From Sipunculus nudus (Eukaryota > Annelida > Sipuncula > Golfingiida > Sipunculidae), in assembly GCA_026874595.1 (NCBI GenBank), contig CM049307.1, positions 9,077,579 to 9,141,578 of the forward strand: a stretch of 64,000 nucleotides of DNA. The letters are read 5' to 3'. The number at the start of each line of letters is the position of its first letter. Position 1 is the first letter of the stretch. The notes under the pieces were generated by a model, which saw only the letters and a list, made by a program, of their open reading frames with translations, did no database searches and was not told the DNA's origin. This document shows positions 14,087-25,600 of the stretch, piece after piece. The position numbers and the translations under genes were made by a program.

Positions 14087-15553
14087 TCTCCATACAAAGT
14101 CGCCGGGGGGGGGGGGGGGGGAGGTGGGATACTATGGTTTTATGCCGGTCCCCCCCGCTGTCACACCGCTGGAGATAAATCTTGTTTTTACAATAACTCA
14201 AAAAATATTTTACAGATCTTTACCAAACTTGATAGTGCATAGATATGGATAAGAGGACAAAGTCTATTTAAAATGGGGTCATGACCGTTTTTTAGGAGAG
14301 TGACCTTGACCTTGAATAGGTCCATTTTTGGGAAAAATCACACTAATTCTTTAATATTTCAAGAAATCTTGGATGGATTGATCCATAAATCTAGTTGACC
14401 AAAGATCCTGGATAGTGTTGCCACGTACTTGAAATTAGTGGCACCACCTGTTATCCTTTTCTTGTTTTCGCGCCAATTAAAACCCCCATCATTGCTACTT
14501 TACAGTACTGTGAGCATTACATGTCAAAAGCTAATTGACAGGTTTCTTTCATATTATGCTTATACAGAGATATGGGTTATGGGATGACATTTATTTTAGT
14601 TAGGGTCATGACCTTTCCCATGAGAGTGGCCTTGACCTTGAATATTTCCATATATGGTGAAAATCACAAGAAAATCTTAAATATCTCAATAAGAGATGCA
14701 TGGATTGATCCAAAAAATAAATTGACTGAAGATCTTAGATAGCTTTGCCTTCTGCAGAAGACAGGTGATGCACCTGTGATCCTTTTTTTGCCTTCACACC
14801 TTTTAATACCCCCATCATCACCATTTGACAGTACTGTGAGCATTATAAGTCAAAAACTAATTAACAGATTTCTTACATTTTATGTATATATATATATAGA
14901 TATGGGTTATGGAATGAGGTATTTTAAAATTGCAGTCATGACCGTAACTATAAGAGCAGCCTTGACCTTGAATATTTCCATATTTGGTGAAATCACACAA
15001 AATCTTAAATATCTCAATAAGGTATGCATGGATTGGTCCAAAAAACAAATTGACCAAAGATCTTGGTTAGCTTTTTTTCTTCTGCAGGAGACAAGTGGTG
15101 CCACCTTTAGTCTTTTTCTTGTATTTGCCCCTTTAATACCCCCATTCATTGCCTTTTGACAATACTGTGAGCATTATTTATAAGTAAAAAACTAATACAC
15201 ACATTTCTTTCATATTATGCATACACATAGATATGGATACGGGATGATGTATTTTTAAATTAGGATCATGACCTCTTCTGTGAGAGTGGCTCTGACCTTG
15301 AATATTCCCATATTTGGTGAAAAACATAGTTTCTCAAGTTAACCTTCAAGATACAATCTGCTCATATATAGGATACTATCTTTCATGACTAGTGACCTTC
15401 AACCTGGTTTTGAAGGTCACACCTGAAGAAACCCTGGTTGCTTGCCAAGCGTCAGTATATGCTTCTGAAAATGGGGGCCTATTCTGGAAGGGGGTGGGGG
15501 AGGATTAATTTTCTGGGGAAACTATGGCATATGCGGTGCCAAGAAATGTCTAG
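14087..15553 (+). mobile_element. Helentron/Helitron-like non-autonomous element, copy B, with inner 328-bp tandem repeat
   Basis: It has the same ends as the copies at 5064 and 19759 but is more diverged at the 5' end (TCTCCATACAAAGTC). The 3' end is GGCATATGCGGTGCC, AAGAAATGT, CTAG. The middle holds about 3.5 tandem units of roughly 328 bp, marked by TTTAATACCCCCAT at about 14802 and 15132 and a related site near 14475. Each unit carries GACCTTGACCTTGAATA. Reading frames inside do not look protein-coding. Confidence 0.7.
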
Positions 15554-17032
15554 TTGCTATTAAATCTATGGCTTAATGTGTGAATAAATGGGGCGAACAT
15601 TCTTTAATAATTCTGCAGTAACGTGAATGATTTGCTGTTAACAAGACTTTTATATCCCTATCCAAATGGCCTTATAAGCACTCAAACATATATATATCAC
15701 ACATAAGAAAACCAGGCAATCATATTTGAAGTGACAGAACCCAGTTTCCCTCTGTTATTTCCCTGCAGTATGGCTGGAGGGAGACAGGTTTTGTGGATAG
15801 CCAAATACCCTACAAATTTACAAACTTTCTGGTATCATTTAATTAATACATACATCAAATTGATTATTGTAATAATTTGTGACAGCATAGTCTCAACCAC
15901 ATTAATTTTTGTTGTCTGTATAATTATGTATCCAAGTCCATGCACCAGTCATGAAATGTGAAGAATCTGACCATCCTGGAGCAGCCTAGTTCAAATATAT
16001 TTGGTTCGGTTGCGATATTTTCATGGACTTTTACTATTTTACTTTTTTTTAAACTTAATTTACATACTGGGAGTTTATCCTTTTGGAGAAATTTAGTCAT
16101 TTGTAAATCTTCAGCCAGTGAAAAGCTAGGGCTTAGAGTGAACTTGATAACCAGGAGACGTGGGCGAAAGAGAAAGCAGTACCAGAAAGTAACCTTGGTT
16201 TTCTTAAGTGTTAATAACAGAGTGAGATTACAGAGGTGTTATTTTAGAACCAGATTTATTATCTAATAACAAGTAAGAGTTCAAAGGAAAATGGACAGAG
16301 CATTTACCAGAAGAAATTAGTCCATTTATATACCAATGTACCTGTTTATGACAACATTTGTAAATGTTTGGGCATTTCTTTTCTAATGCACGCATTAACC
16401 CAAGGAATTTACTGTATTTCAGTCTGTGCTGCCTATCAGTTTAGCGGATGCAGAGTAAATCAGTGTTCATGTTGCAATAATAATGCAAGAAAAACTGTGA
16501 GGAGTGGTGAATTACATTAGCTGTCTGTGGGAGGAGTGTTATCATCAGTGGAGATATTTAATACAAAATATTAACAGACTTTGGAGGAGTGCTGTCAGTG
16601 ACAGCAGCTCAGTTCTGGCTGGCATTACTTAATGTGTGGGTTGATGACTGCAGCTCAAGCCCACCCACGGTACATGCACTGCTTTCTTGAGAGTAGCTCT
16701 GTGCTGTACTGTTATACCCAGGTCTAATTAAAATGTGTTGCAGCACCTGTGGTTGCAATTGCCTGTTATTAAGCAGTGCTGTAGAACACATTTTGTCTTA
16801 TCTTACTTTAAAATATAATATACTCATGTTGATGACATATTCAATTGTACAGTAGAAAAAGACATGATAGTAATTAGTCCGATCTGTCAAATAATGTTTT
16901 CCAGTTTATTGTAGAATATTTACTCATCCTTAACAAAAATATAAAAAAGTTTTCCAGCTGAATAAGATTTTCTTGTCCTGTTTATACTTGTTCCTCATTC
17001 TAGTACTGAATATGAATATTGATGAAAAGAGC
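15554..17032. other. Non-coding sequence, nothing recognised
   Basis: Between the second Helentron-like copy and the minisatellite. Short frames only, the longest about 100 codons at 15958-16266 without a recognised motif. Confidence 0.55.
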
Positions 17033-18796
17033 AGGGCAGGAAGTAGCTATACCATGGTCAGGGGCAGGAAGTAGCTATACCATGGTCAGGGGCAGGAAGT
17101 AGCTATACCATGGTCAGGGCAGGAAGTAGCTGTACCATGGTCAGGGCTGGAAGTAGCTGTACCAGGTCAGGGGCAGGAAAAAGCTATACCATGGTCAGGG
17201 GCAGGAAGTAGCTATACCATGGTCAGGGGCAGGAAGTAGCTATACCATGGTCAGGGCAGGAAGTAGCTGTACCATGGTCAGGGGCAGGAAGTTGCTATAC
17301 CATGGTCAGGGCTGGAAGTAGCTGTACCATGGTCAGGGGCAGGAAAAAGCTATACCATGGTCAGGGGCAGGAAGTAGCTATACCATGGTCAGGGGCAGGA
17401 AGTAGCTATACCATGGTCAGGACAGGAAGTAGCTGTATCATGGTCAGGGGCAGGAAGTAGATATACCGTGGTCAGGGCAGGAAGTAGCTATACCATGGCC
17501 AGGGCAAGAAGTAGCTGTACCATTGTAACGGCAGGAAGTAGCTATACCATGGTCAGGGCAGGAAGTAGCTGTACCATGGTCAGGGGCAGGAAAAAGCTAT
17601 ACCATGGTCAGGGGCAGGAAGTAGCTATACCATGGTCAGGGCAGGAAGTAGCTGTACCATGGTAAGGGCAGGAAGTAGCTGTACCATGGTCAGGGGCAGG
17701 AAAAAGCTATACCATGGTCAGGGGCAGGAAGTAGCTATACCATGGTCAGGGCAGGAAGTAGCTTTACCATGGTCAGGGCAGGAAGTAGCTGCACCATGGT
17801 CAGGGGCAGGAAAAAGCTATACCATGGTCAGGGGCAGGAAGTAGGTATACCATGGTCAGGGGCAGGAAGTAGCTATACCATGGTCAGGGGCAGGAAGTAG
17901 CTATACCATGGTCAGGGCAGGAAGTAGCTGTACCATGGTCAGGGGCAGGAAAAAGCTATACCATGGTCAGGGGCAGGAAGTAGCTATACCATGGTCAGGG
18001 CAGGAAGTAGCTGTACCATGGTCAGGGGCAGGAAAAAGCTATACCATGGTCAGGGCAGGAAGTAGCTATACCATGGTCAGGGGCAGGAAGTAGCTGTACC
18101 ATGGTCAGGGGCAGGAAGTAGCTATACCATGGTCAGGGGCTGGAAGTAGCTGTACCATGGTCAGGGGCAGGAAGTAGCTGTACCATAGTCAGGGGCAGGA
18201 AGTAGCTATACCATGGTCAGGGCAGGAAGTAGCTGTACCATGGTCAGGGGCAGGAAGTAGCTGAACCATGGTCAGGGGCAGGAAGTAGCTATACCATGGT
18301 CAGGGGCAGGGAGTAGCCGTACCATGGTCAGGGACAGGGAGTAGCCGTACCATGGTCAGGGACAGGAAGTAGCTGTACCATGGTCAGGGCAGGAAGTAGC
18401 TGTACCATGGTCAGGGGCAGGAAGTAGCTGTACCATGGTCAGGGGCAGGAAGTAGCTGTACCATGGTCAGGGGCAGGAAGTAGCTGTACCATGGTCAGGG
18501 GCAGGATGTAGCTGTACCATGGTCAGGGGCAGGATGTAGCTGTACCATGGTCAGGGGCAGTAAGTAGCTCTACCATGGTCAGGGGCAGGAAGTAGCTGTA
18601 CCATGGTCAGGGGCAGGAAGTAGCTGTACCATGGTCAGGGTAGGGAGTAGCTGTACCATGGTCAGGGTAGGGAGTAGCTCTACCATGGTCAGGGCAGGAA
18701 GTAGCTGTACCATGGTCAGGGCAGGAAGTTGCTGTACCATGGTCAGGGTAGGGAGTAGCTGTACCATGGTCAGGGTAGGGAGTAGCAATACCATTG
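17033..18796 (+). repeat. 27-28-bp minisatellite, roughly 65 copies
   Basis: The unit is about GGCAGGAAGTAGCTATACCA plus TGGTCAGG. Three main variants (GTAGCTATACC, GTAGCTGTACC, AAAAAGCTATACC) recur in an ordered pattern in the first half, giving a higher-order period of about 80 bp. The second half is mostly the GTAGCTGTACC type and ends in GTAGGGAGTAGC variants. Frames open on both strands are products of the repeat. Confidence 0.95.
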
Positions 18797-19758
18797 TCTT
18801 AAAATTTTGGTGCATGTCCTGGGACACCTGACTCAGGGTCAGCCTGACATGATGTAACCCACCTGGTTACCTGGACTTGTTAATTATATCCAGGTGTGTA
18901 CCTGTTCATTACCTGAGATATGACACATGATTCTTCATCATGTGTACCTGTGCTGCCCTCCGGGTGGCTCGTCTGTCTGTCATTGGCTGGGTTGTATTGT
19001 CTACGAGGACAGGTCTGATTTTGCCATGCTCTGGAAGGTCAGATTTTCTCCAGGGTTTACTGAAGCCTGGAACACTTAGTGTTTCTTTGGTCCACAGACT
19101 CCTGGAAGATTTATTTGTTAATGTCAATTAAGTCCCAGAAAATATCATGGGACACATACAAAGATTCCAGGTAATTGTTTGGCAGTTCCTCGCCTGGATG
19201 TCACTCTGCCTCCATTAGACATGTGAACCTGTTTTGCTAGTTGTAATTTGCACATTTTCCCCAGGTATGTAACTTGTGGCAGCCTTTGACAGTCATCAGA
19301 CCTCAGTGCTGTTAGCTTATTGCATTCATCATGTATTTATTTTCCCATTCTTGTAGTAATTATATAGGGCTATTATAACAGCTTATGAAAATACCAAGTG
19401 TTTTAATGTGCCTGATTGCAAAATATTTTCCTAATCAGAAAAGTGTGATAATTTTGAAGTAAAGAAAAGTTTAATAACATGGGATATTCCGCTGGAATTA
19501 TTGTTGCCTCAAGTTCTTAAGTCCTTGTACTTTTTGCACATTGTTTATTTTGTGGAATGTTACAATCCTAGCTTCATGAGTGAACAAGAGTTTTGAATTT
19601 CACAGTAATGTTTTTTTTTTCCTCCTGAGTATCACAGTTACAGGTACATGTTCCTGTAAACCATCACTGAATCATGGCAGACCAAAAGACACACAAGAAT
19701 GCACACATTCAAAACATTAAATGCACTTGCAATAAGTCCTGGCACTATATTTATTGTA
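18797..19758. other. Non-coding sequence, nothing recognised
   Basis: Slightly more GC-rich than the flanks near 18830-19120, with frames of about 60-70 codons on both strands but no recognisable protein. Confidence 0.5.
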
Positions 19759-22654
19759 TCCCCAGACAAAGTCGGGGGATACTATGTTTTCATACCGGTC
19801 CCGCCGCCCCCGCCGCCGCATATAAATCTTGTTGGCGCGATAACCCAAAAAATATTTCACGGAACTTTACCAAACTTGGTATATGTATAGATATGGGTGA
19901 GAGGACGACGCCTATTTAAAATGAGGTCATGACCTATACTAGGACAGTGTCCTTGACCTTGAATAGGTCCAATTTTGGGGAAAATCACACAAATTCTTTA
20001 ATATCTCAAGAAATCTTGCATGGATTTATCCCAAAATCAACTTGATGGAAGATCATGGATAGGGTTGTCATGTTCCAGAAACTGGTGGCGCCACCTATTA
20101 TTCTTTACTTGTTTTCATGCCGTTTAATACCCCCAAAATTGCCACCTTACAGTACTGTGAGCATTATAAGTCAAAAACTAATGGACAGATTTCTTTTATA
20201 TTATGCATATACATAGGTATGGGTTATGGGATGATGTTTATTTAAATTGGGGTCATGACCTTTCCTATGATAGTGGCCTTGACCTTGAATATTGCCATAT
20301 ATGGTGAAAATCACACACCTCTTATGATATCTCCAGTGTTGATAGCCATATGGATTTCAAACATGACTTATGTATGGCCCACCACTAAAGTAAGAACCCT
20401 ATAGGTTCTAGGGTCATGAGGTCAAAGGTCAAGGTCACTGGACTGGCATTTTAAAAGATACTGTGGATGCATTTTAAGACAAACTTTCATCCCAGGTCTT
20501 CCATCTTGAATATATAGCTCACTTGCCAATAGCGGATGATCCATATAAATTTTGGGGTCACAAGGTCAAAGGTCAAGGCCACAGGAGCTATCTGTCCAAA
20601 AATTAGTTTCTGGATGATAATTCCTGCTTTTATTGATGTATTGATTTCAAATTTGACTTATATATGTCCCATTGAAAAAGCAAAACTCCAATTGATTTTG
20701 GGGTCATGAGGTCAAAGGTCAAGGTCACAGGACACATCTTTAAAAAGATTGTGGATGCATTTTCAACCAAACATTTCATCTCAGACCTTTCATCTTGCAC
20801 ATATAAGTCATCTGCCAATAGAGGAAGACCCCTATCAGTTTTGAGGTCACAAGGTCAAAGGTGAAGGTCACAGGAGCCATCTGTCCAAAAATTAGTTTCT
20901 GGATGATAATTCCTGCTTTTATTGATGTATGGATTTCAAACTTGACTTGTATATGTCCCATTGGAAAAGCAAGACCCAAATTGATTTTGGGGTCATGAGG
21001 TCAAAGGTCAAGGTCACAGGACACATCTTTAAAAAGATGTGGATGCATTTTAAGCCAAACTTTCATCCCAGGTCTTCTATCTTGAATATATAGCTCACTT
21101 GCCAATAGTGGATAATCCATATAAATTTTGGGGTCACAAGGTCAAAGGTCAAGGCCACAGGAGCTATCTGTCCAAAAATTAGTTTCTGGATGATAATTCC
21201 TTCTTTTATTGATGTATGGATTTCAAACTTGACTTGTATTTGACCCATTGGAAAAGCAAGACCTGAATTGATTTAGGGGTCATGAGGTCAAAGGTCAAGG
21301 TCACAGGAAACCTCTTTAAAAAGGTTGTGGATGCAATTTCAGCCAAATTATTCATCTCAGATCCTTCATCTTGCACATATAGTTCACCTGCTAAGAGTGG
21401 AAGACCCCTATTAATTTTGAGGTCACAAGGTCAAAGGTGAAGGTCACAGGAGCCATCTGTCCAAAAATTAGTTTCTGGATGATAATTCCTGCTTTTATTG
21501 ATGTATTGATTTCAAACTTGACTTGTATATGACCCATTGGAAAAGCAAGACCTGAATTGATTTTGGGGTCATGAGGTCAAAGGTCAAGGTCACAGGACAC
21601 ATCTTTAAAAAGATGTGGATGCATTTTCAGCCAAACATTTCATCTCAGATCTTTCATCTTGCACATATAGTTTACCTGCCAAGAGAGGAAGAACCCTATC
21701 AATTTTGAGGTCACAAGGTCAAAGGTGAAGGTCACAGGAGCCATCTGTCCAAAAATTAGTTTCTGGATGATAATTCCTTCTTTTATTGATGTATGGATTT
21801 CAAACTTGACTTGTATTTGACCCATTGGAAAAGCAAGACCCGAATTGATTTTGGGGTCATGAGGTCAAAGGTCAAGGTCACAGGACACATCTTTATAAAG
21901 ATTGTGGATGCATTTTCAGCCAAACAATTCATCTCAGATCTTTCATCTTGCACATATAGTTCACCTGCCAAGAGTGAAAAACCCCTATCAATTTTGAGGT
22001 CACAAGGTCAAAGGTGAAGGTCACAGGAGCCAACTGTCCAAAAATTAGTTTCTGGATGATAATTCCTGCTTTTATTGTTGTATGGTTTTCAAACTTGACT
22101 TGTATATGTCCCATTGGAAAAGCAAGACCAAAATTGATTTTGGGGTCATGAGGTCAAAGGTCAAGGTCACAGGACACATCTTTAAAAAGATGTGGATGCA
22201 TTTTCAGCCAAACATTTCATCTCAGAGCTTCCATCTTGCACATATAGTTCTCCTGCCAAGAGAGGAAGAAAACTATCAATTTAAGGTCACAAGGTCAAAG
22301 GTGAAGGGCACAGGAGCCACCTGTTAAAAAAAATTAGTTTCTGGATGATCATTCCTGCTTTATTGATGTATAGATTTCAAACTTGACTTGCATATGTCCC
22401 ATTGGAAAAGCAAGACCCAAATTGATTTTGGGGTCATAAGGTCAAAGGTCAAGGTCACATGACACATCTTTAAAAAGATCAAGGTCACAGGACCAACATC
22501 TTCAACAAGATTGTGGATTGTTGGATGGAAGAAACAATAAATATGCCAAGTGTCAGTATATGCTGCTAAAAATGGGGGTCTGTTCTTAAAGGGGGGGGGG
22601 GGCCCTACTATGTCTGGGGATACTCTGGCACCTGCGGTGCCAAGAAATGTCTAG
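19759..22654 (+). mobile_element. Helentron/Helitron-like non-autonomous element, copy C, with inner 288-bp tandem repeat
   Basis: The 5' end is TCCCCAGACAAAGTCGGGGG. The 3' end has TGTCTGGGGATAC (22611-22623), a perfect hairpin GGCACC-TGC-GGTGCC (22627-22641), nine bases and CTAG (22651-22654). It starts with the 328-bp type unit seen in the copy at 14087, then carries about 7.5 copies of a 288-289-bp unit (about 20330-22510). The structure resembles Pearl/HINE elements of bivalves (family knowledge; not checked here). Confidence 0.75.
20330..22510 (+). repeat. 288-bp tandem repeat carrying AGGTCA nuclear-receptor half-sites
   Basis: Unit spacing measured at the CCCATTGGAAAAGCAA mark is 287-289 bp over eight positions (20668 to 22398). 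Each unit has two clusters. One is the exact 19-mer AGGTCAAAGGTCAAGGTCA at 20419, 20709, 20998, 21285, 21574, 21862, 22151 and 22439. The other is a near copy with one changed half-site, near 20563, 20849, 21136, 21425, 21715, 22004 and 22286. Confidence 0.93.
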
Positions 22655-25600
22655 TTTAAAGTGGATTAAAATCAAACCAAGCTTTTCACCTGATAATCAA
22701 GCTCTTAAAGGTCACCAAGACGGAGGGCAACTGTAAGAAAAAAATATTATACCTGGGAAGAACAGAATACAAGCAAAGCGGTCATTAAATATATTATATA
22801 TATATTTATATATTTCAAAGACATTCTGTGACTAACAAAGGAGTGCTTATTTCTTGTCAGTGGCACTATCAAAGCCTTATTATCTACAGACTTCAAATAT
22901 TAACAATTAAGAAAAGCGTAGTGTTTTATGATGACTAAACACGTTCAGCAGGTGTTGAGATACAACCCTGAGAGTAATATATATTTAACTTACTTTTTAA
23001 AGTACAGAGTCCATGATATATGTATATATTTAAATCATCTGGAACAGTAGGATGAAAAAACAAGATGTGTGTGTTGACAGGATTAAACAGTCAGTAATAT
23101 GTTAATGTGTAGTAGTCACAGTGGAGGACAAGTTGAAGTGTAAAGGTATGCTCCAGCTGACTGAACGACAACACAATCCACTTGGACAGTTGCCACAACG
23201 TTACAAATGTACCATGTGTACTTTTTACATGTGTTTTGTCACCGCATGCCGAGTGTGAGCATTACACCATCCAAAGAACAGACAGAACAGTTTTTATGCT
23301 GACTTTGTGTAGTTTTTTATCGTCAGTTTTCTTTCTACTCTGTGGGGACACAGAACAGCTGTGTACAGAACCAGAATGGTTCCTTAGAGGACTATACGCC
23401 TTAATGATCTAGTGTAATACAAAGTAAACTGACTACAGAATGGTTGTCCTGTATCCAGTGAGAAAAAGGGATGATTTATTACTTAGTATCTGACGGTAAT
23501 ATAATGTACAAACAGTATTTACATGTATAATGATCATGTCATGATTTGATAAAGGGGAAGCCTCTCAAATTGTCGGGTAAATACATTTGTCACATGTAAC
23601 CTCCCTGATGTTGTTTTATGACTGAACATGTAGAGTGGTTATTTCTGACAAACAGGTTTATCAAACACAGCACTTTTCACTGAAATTTTTACAGTATCAC
23701 AGTGGTTTTACTGTAAACTTGGTATATTGTTGTAGTATCATCAGTAAAGTCACTATGGAACTTTTTGTGGATTTCCTGTTTTTCAAACCACACAGTGAGA
23801 TTATTACTGTCCAGTATAAAAAGGCGGATCAACTGGAGCAATCATTGTGCTTTTACACTCACTGTTATCAGATAATGTTACATGTCAGGGCTGTTTGGTA
23901 ATTACTTTCTCTTTTTCATCTGAGGTGCCCATTGTGAGCATCTCGGATGATATCTGATATTTGTGGGTTGTTGGTCAGATTCAAAATTTGGAGTTTAACA
24001 CGTGGTACTTTTCTGGAAAAACCTGATGTGGGGATTTTATCCCGCCAAAATATTTTTTTATTAACCTTACATAACGTGTAGTTAGGATCATACAAACACA
24101 CCTTGTAAGAGAAAGCAACCAAACCATGATCATGGCATCACCAATGAAACCCCAAACCATGGACTTGTTGGTGGTGTTTTTGGCTTACCTGCAATTGTGG
24201 TGGATGATGGTCAAGGAAACCATGCTCAACAGGTTTGCTGTTTTACTACTAGGAAACCAAATTATGAAAAAAATACTGGTTCAGTTGATTGAGCTGTGCA
24301 GTGTATCAGATTAGGTCTGGATCATTGCTGTGTCTGGTTGCAGTGTTAGAAGTTTCTAGCCTCTAGCTTCCAGCTTCCAGCTTGTAGGATGTTCTATATA
24401 TAATAGAAAGACTGTCAAAATATGGCCTGATGAAAATGGTCCTGTTATTCTCTCTTGGTCTGTAAAACAGTATTGAATGAGAGGAAGCTTTGATAATAAT
24501 TGAGACCCATGTGTGTGTGTGTGTGTGTGTGCATACCCAGTGTAAGAGCAGTGCATACAGCATGCCCTAAACCCATGTATTGTTCATGTAAAACGGTATC
24601 CATGATGAGAGGTTAAGGCATGTTTTCATGCATTGAGAAGAATATACCAGAGTGCAGTCTTACATTGTCAAGAATTCAACTTTATTTAATCACTAAATAA
24701 GAGTATGAAGTAGGCGATGTTGAGTCAATTTAACATGTTTTGGATTAATCAAAGCATATTTTATGTGAATGAGTACTCTGAGTTAATTAGTAGGATTAAA
24801 GTTTAATTAATGAAAAGAAAAGCTGGGACAGTAACCAGGGGATGAGTCCAGTGGTTCTTGTAATCTCGCTCACCTGGTAGATGTCCAGAGTCAAGCACCT
24901 GTGCTAGAGTTCTACAATGTGAGGAATTTATAGTCTCAAACCAGTGTCTATAATATAAAGGTTCTACTGTCGTATAAGGTCGCATACATTGAAAGTACCA
25001 AGTAGAAAACAAGGGGCACAAGTCTGTTTAAAAAAAGGGGTGCAAATCATAGGAAAGGAAGGATAGGTTCAGACAAGTGATGTAATGGTGTAGATTGGTC
25101 CCATCCAACCTCAAACAGGACCAGACGTGTTATAAAAACATGCTAAAACAAAACATGCTAGGCGTAATCCAATCAAGTGACTGGGACCGATTATACCGTA
25201 GGTAATATGAGACTCATGTTCCTGTTCCTTTATCCTCGTGTCTCTGCTTGTGTTCCTTGTATACACTTACATTTAACATAAATTACCATCCCATTTTAGG
25301 AATTACCAAAGAAATAAATATTCAGAGTATTTTCACTATGAGTAGTAGCATAATATGATGATTCTGAGGCTGTTGTAAAAATTAAAACTATTTTATGTAT
25401 TCTCCATATATAATGTATATTGCTTTGTCCATGGTACGTTGACAGCATATAAACAGATGGATATATAAATCAATTTAGATGATGAATGAACAAATTTAGC
25501 GTTTTGATCTAGAGATTCCAGACTGCATAATCTTGCAGTGTTTTTGCCTTAACATATTCCTTTGGGCTATTTGTAATAGGTTAGTTGTTGGAGCCTGTGG

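Noticed and set aside
17468-18831. Several repetitive frames such as MVRAGSSCTMVR
   Set aside because: Products of the 27-28-bp minisatellite; they shift frame wherever the unit length changes.
20630-22327. Repeated short frames on both strands with GQIQVKFEIHTSI or KVKVTGHIF motifs
   Set aside because: By-products of the 288-bp repeat; each stops within one unit and no protein family is recognisable.
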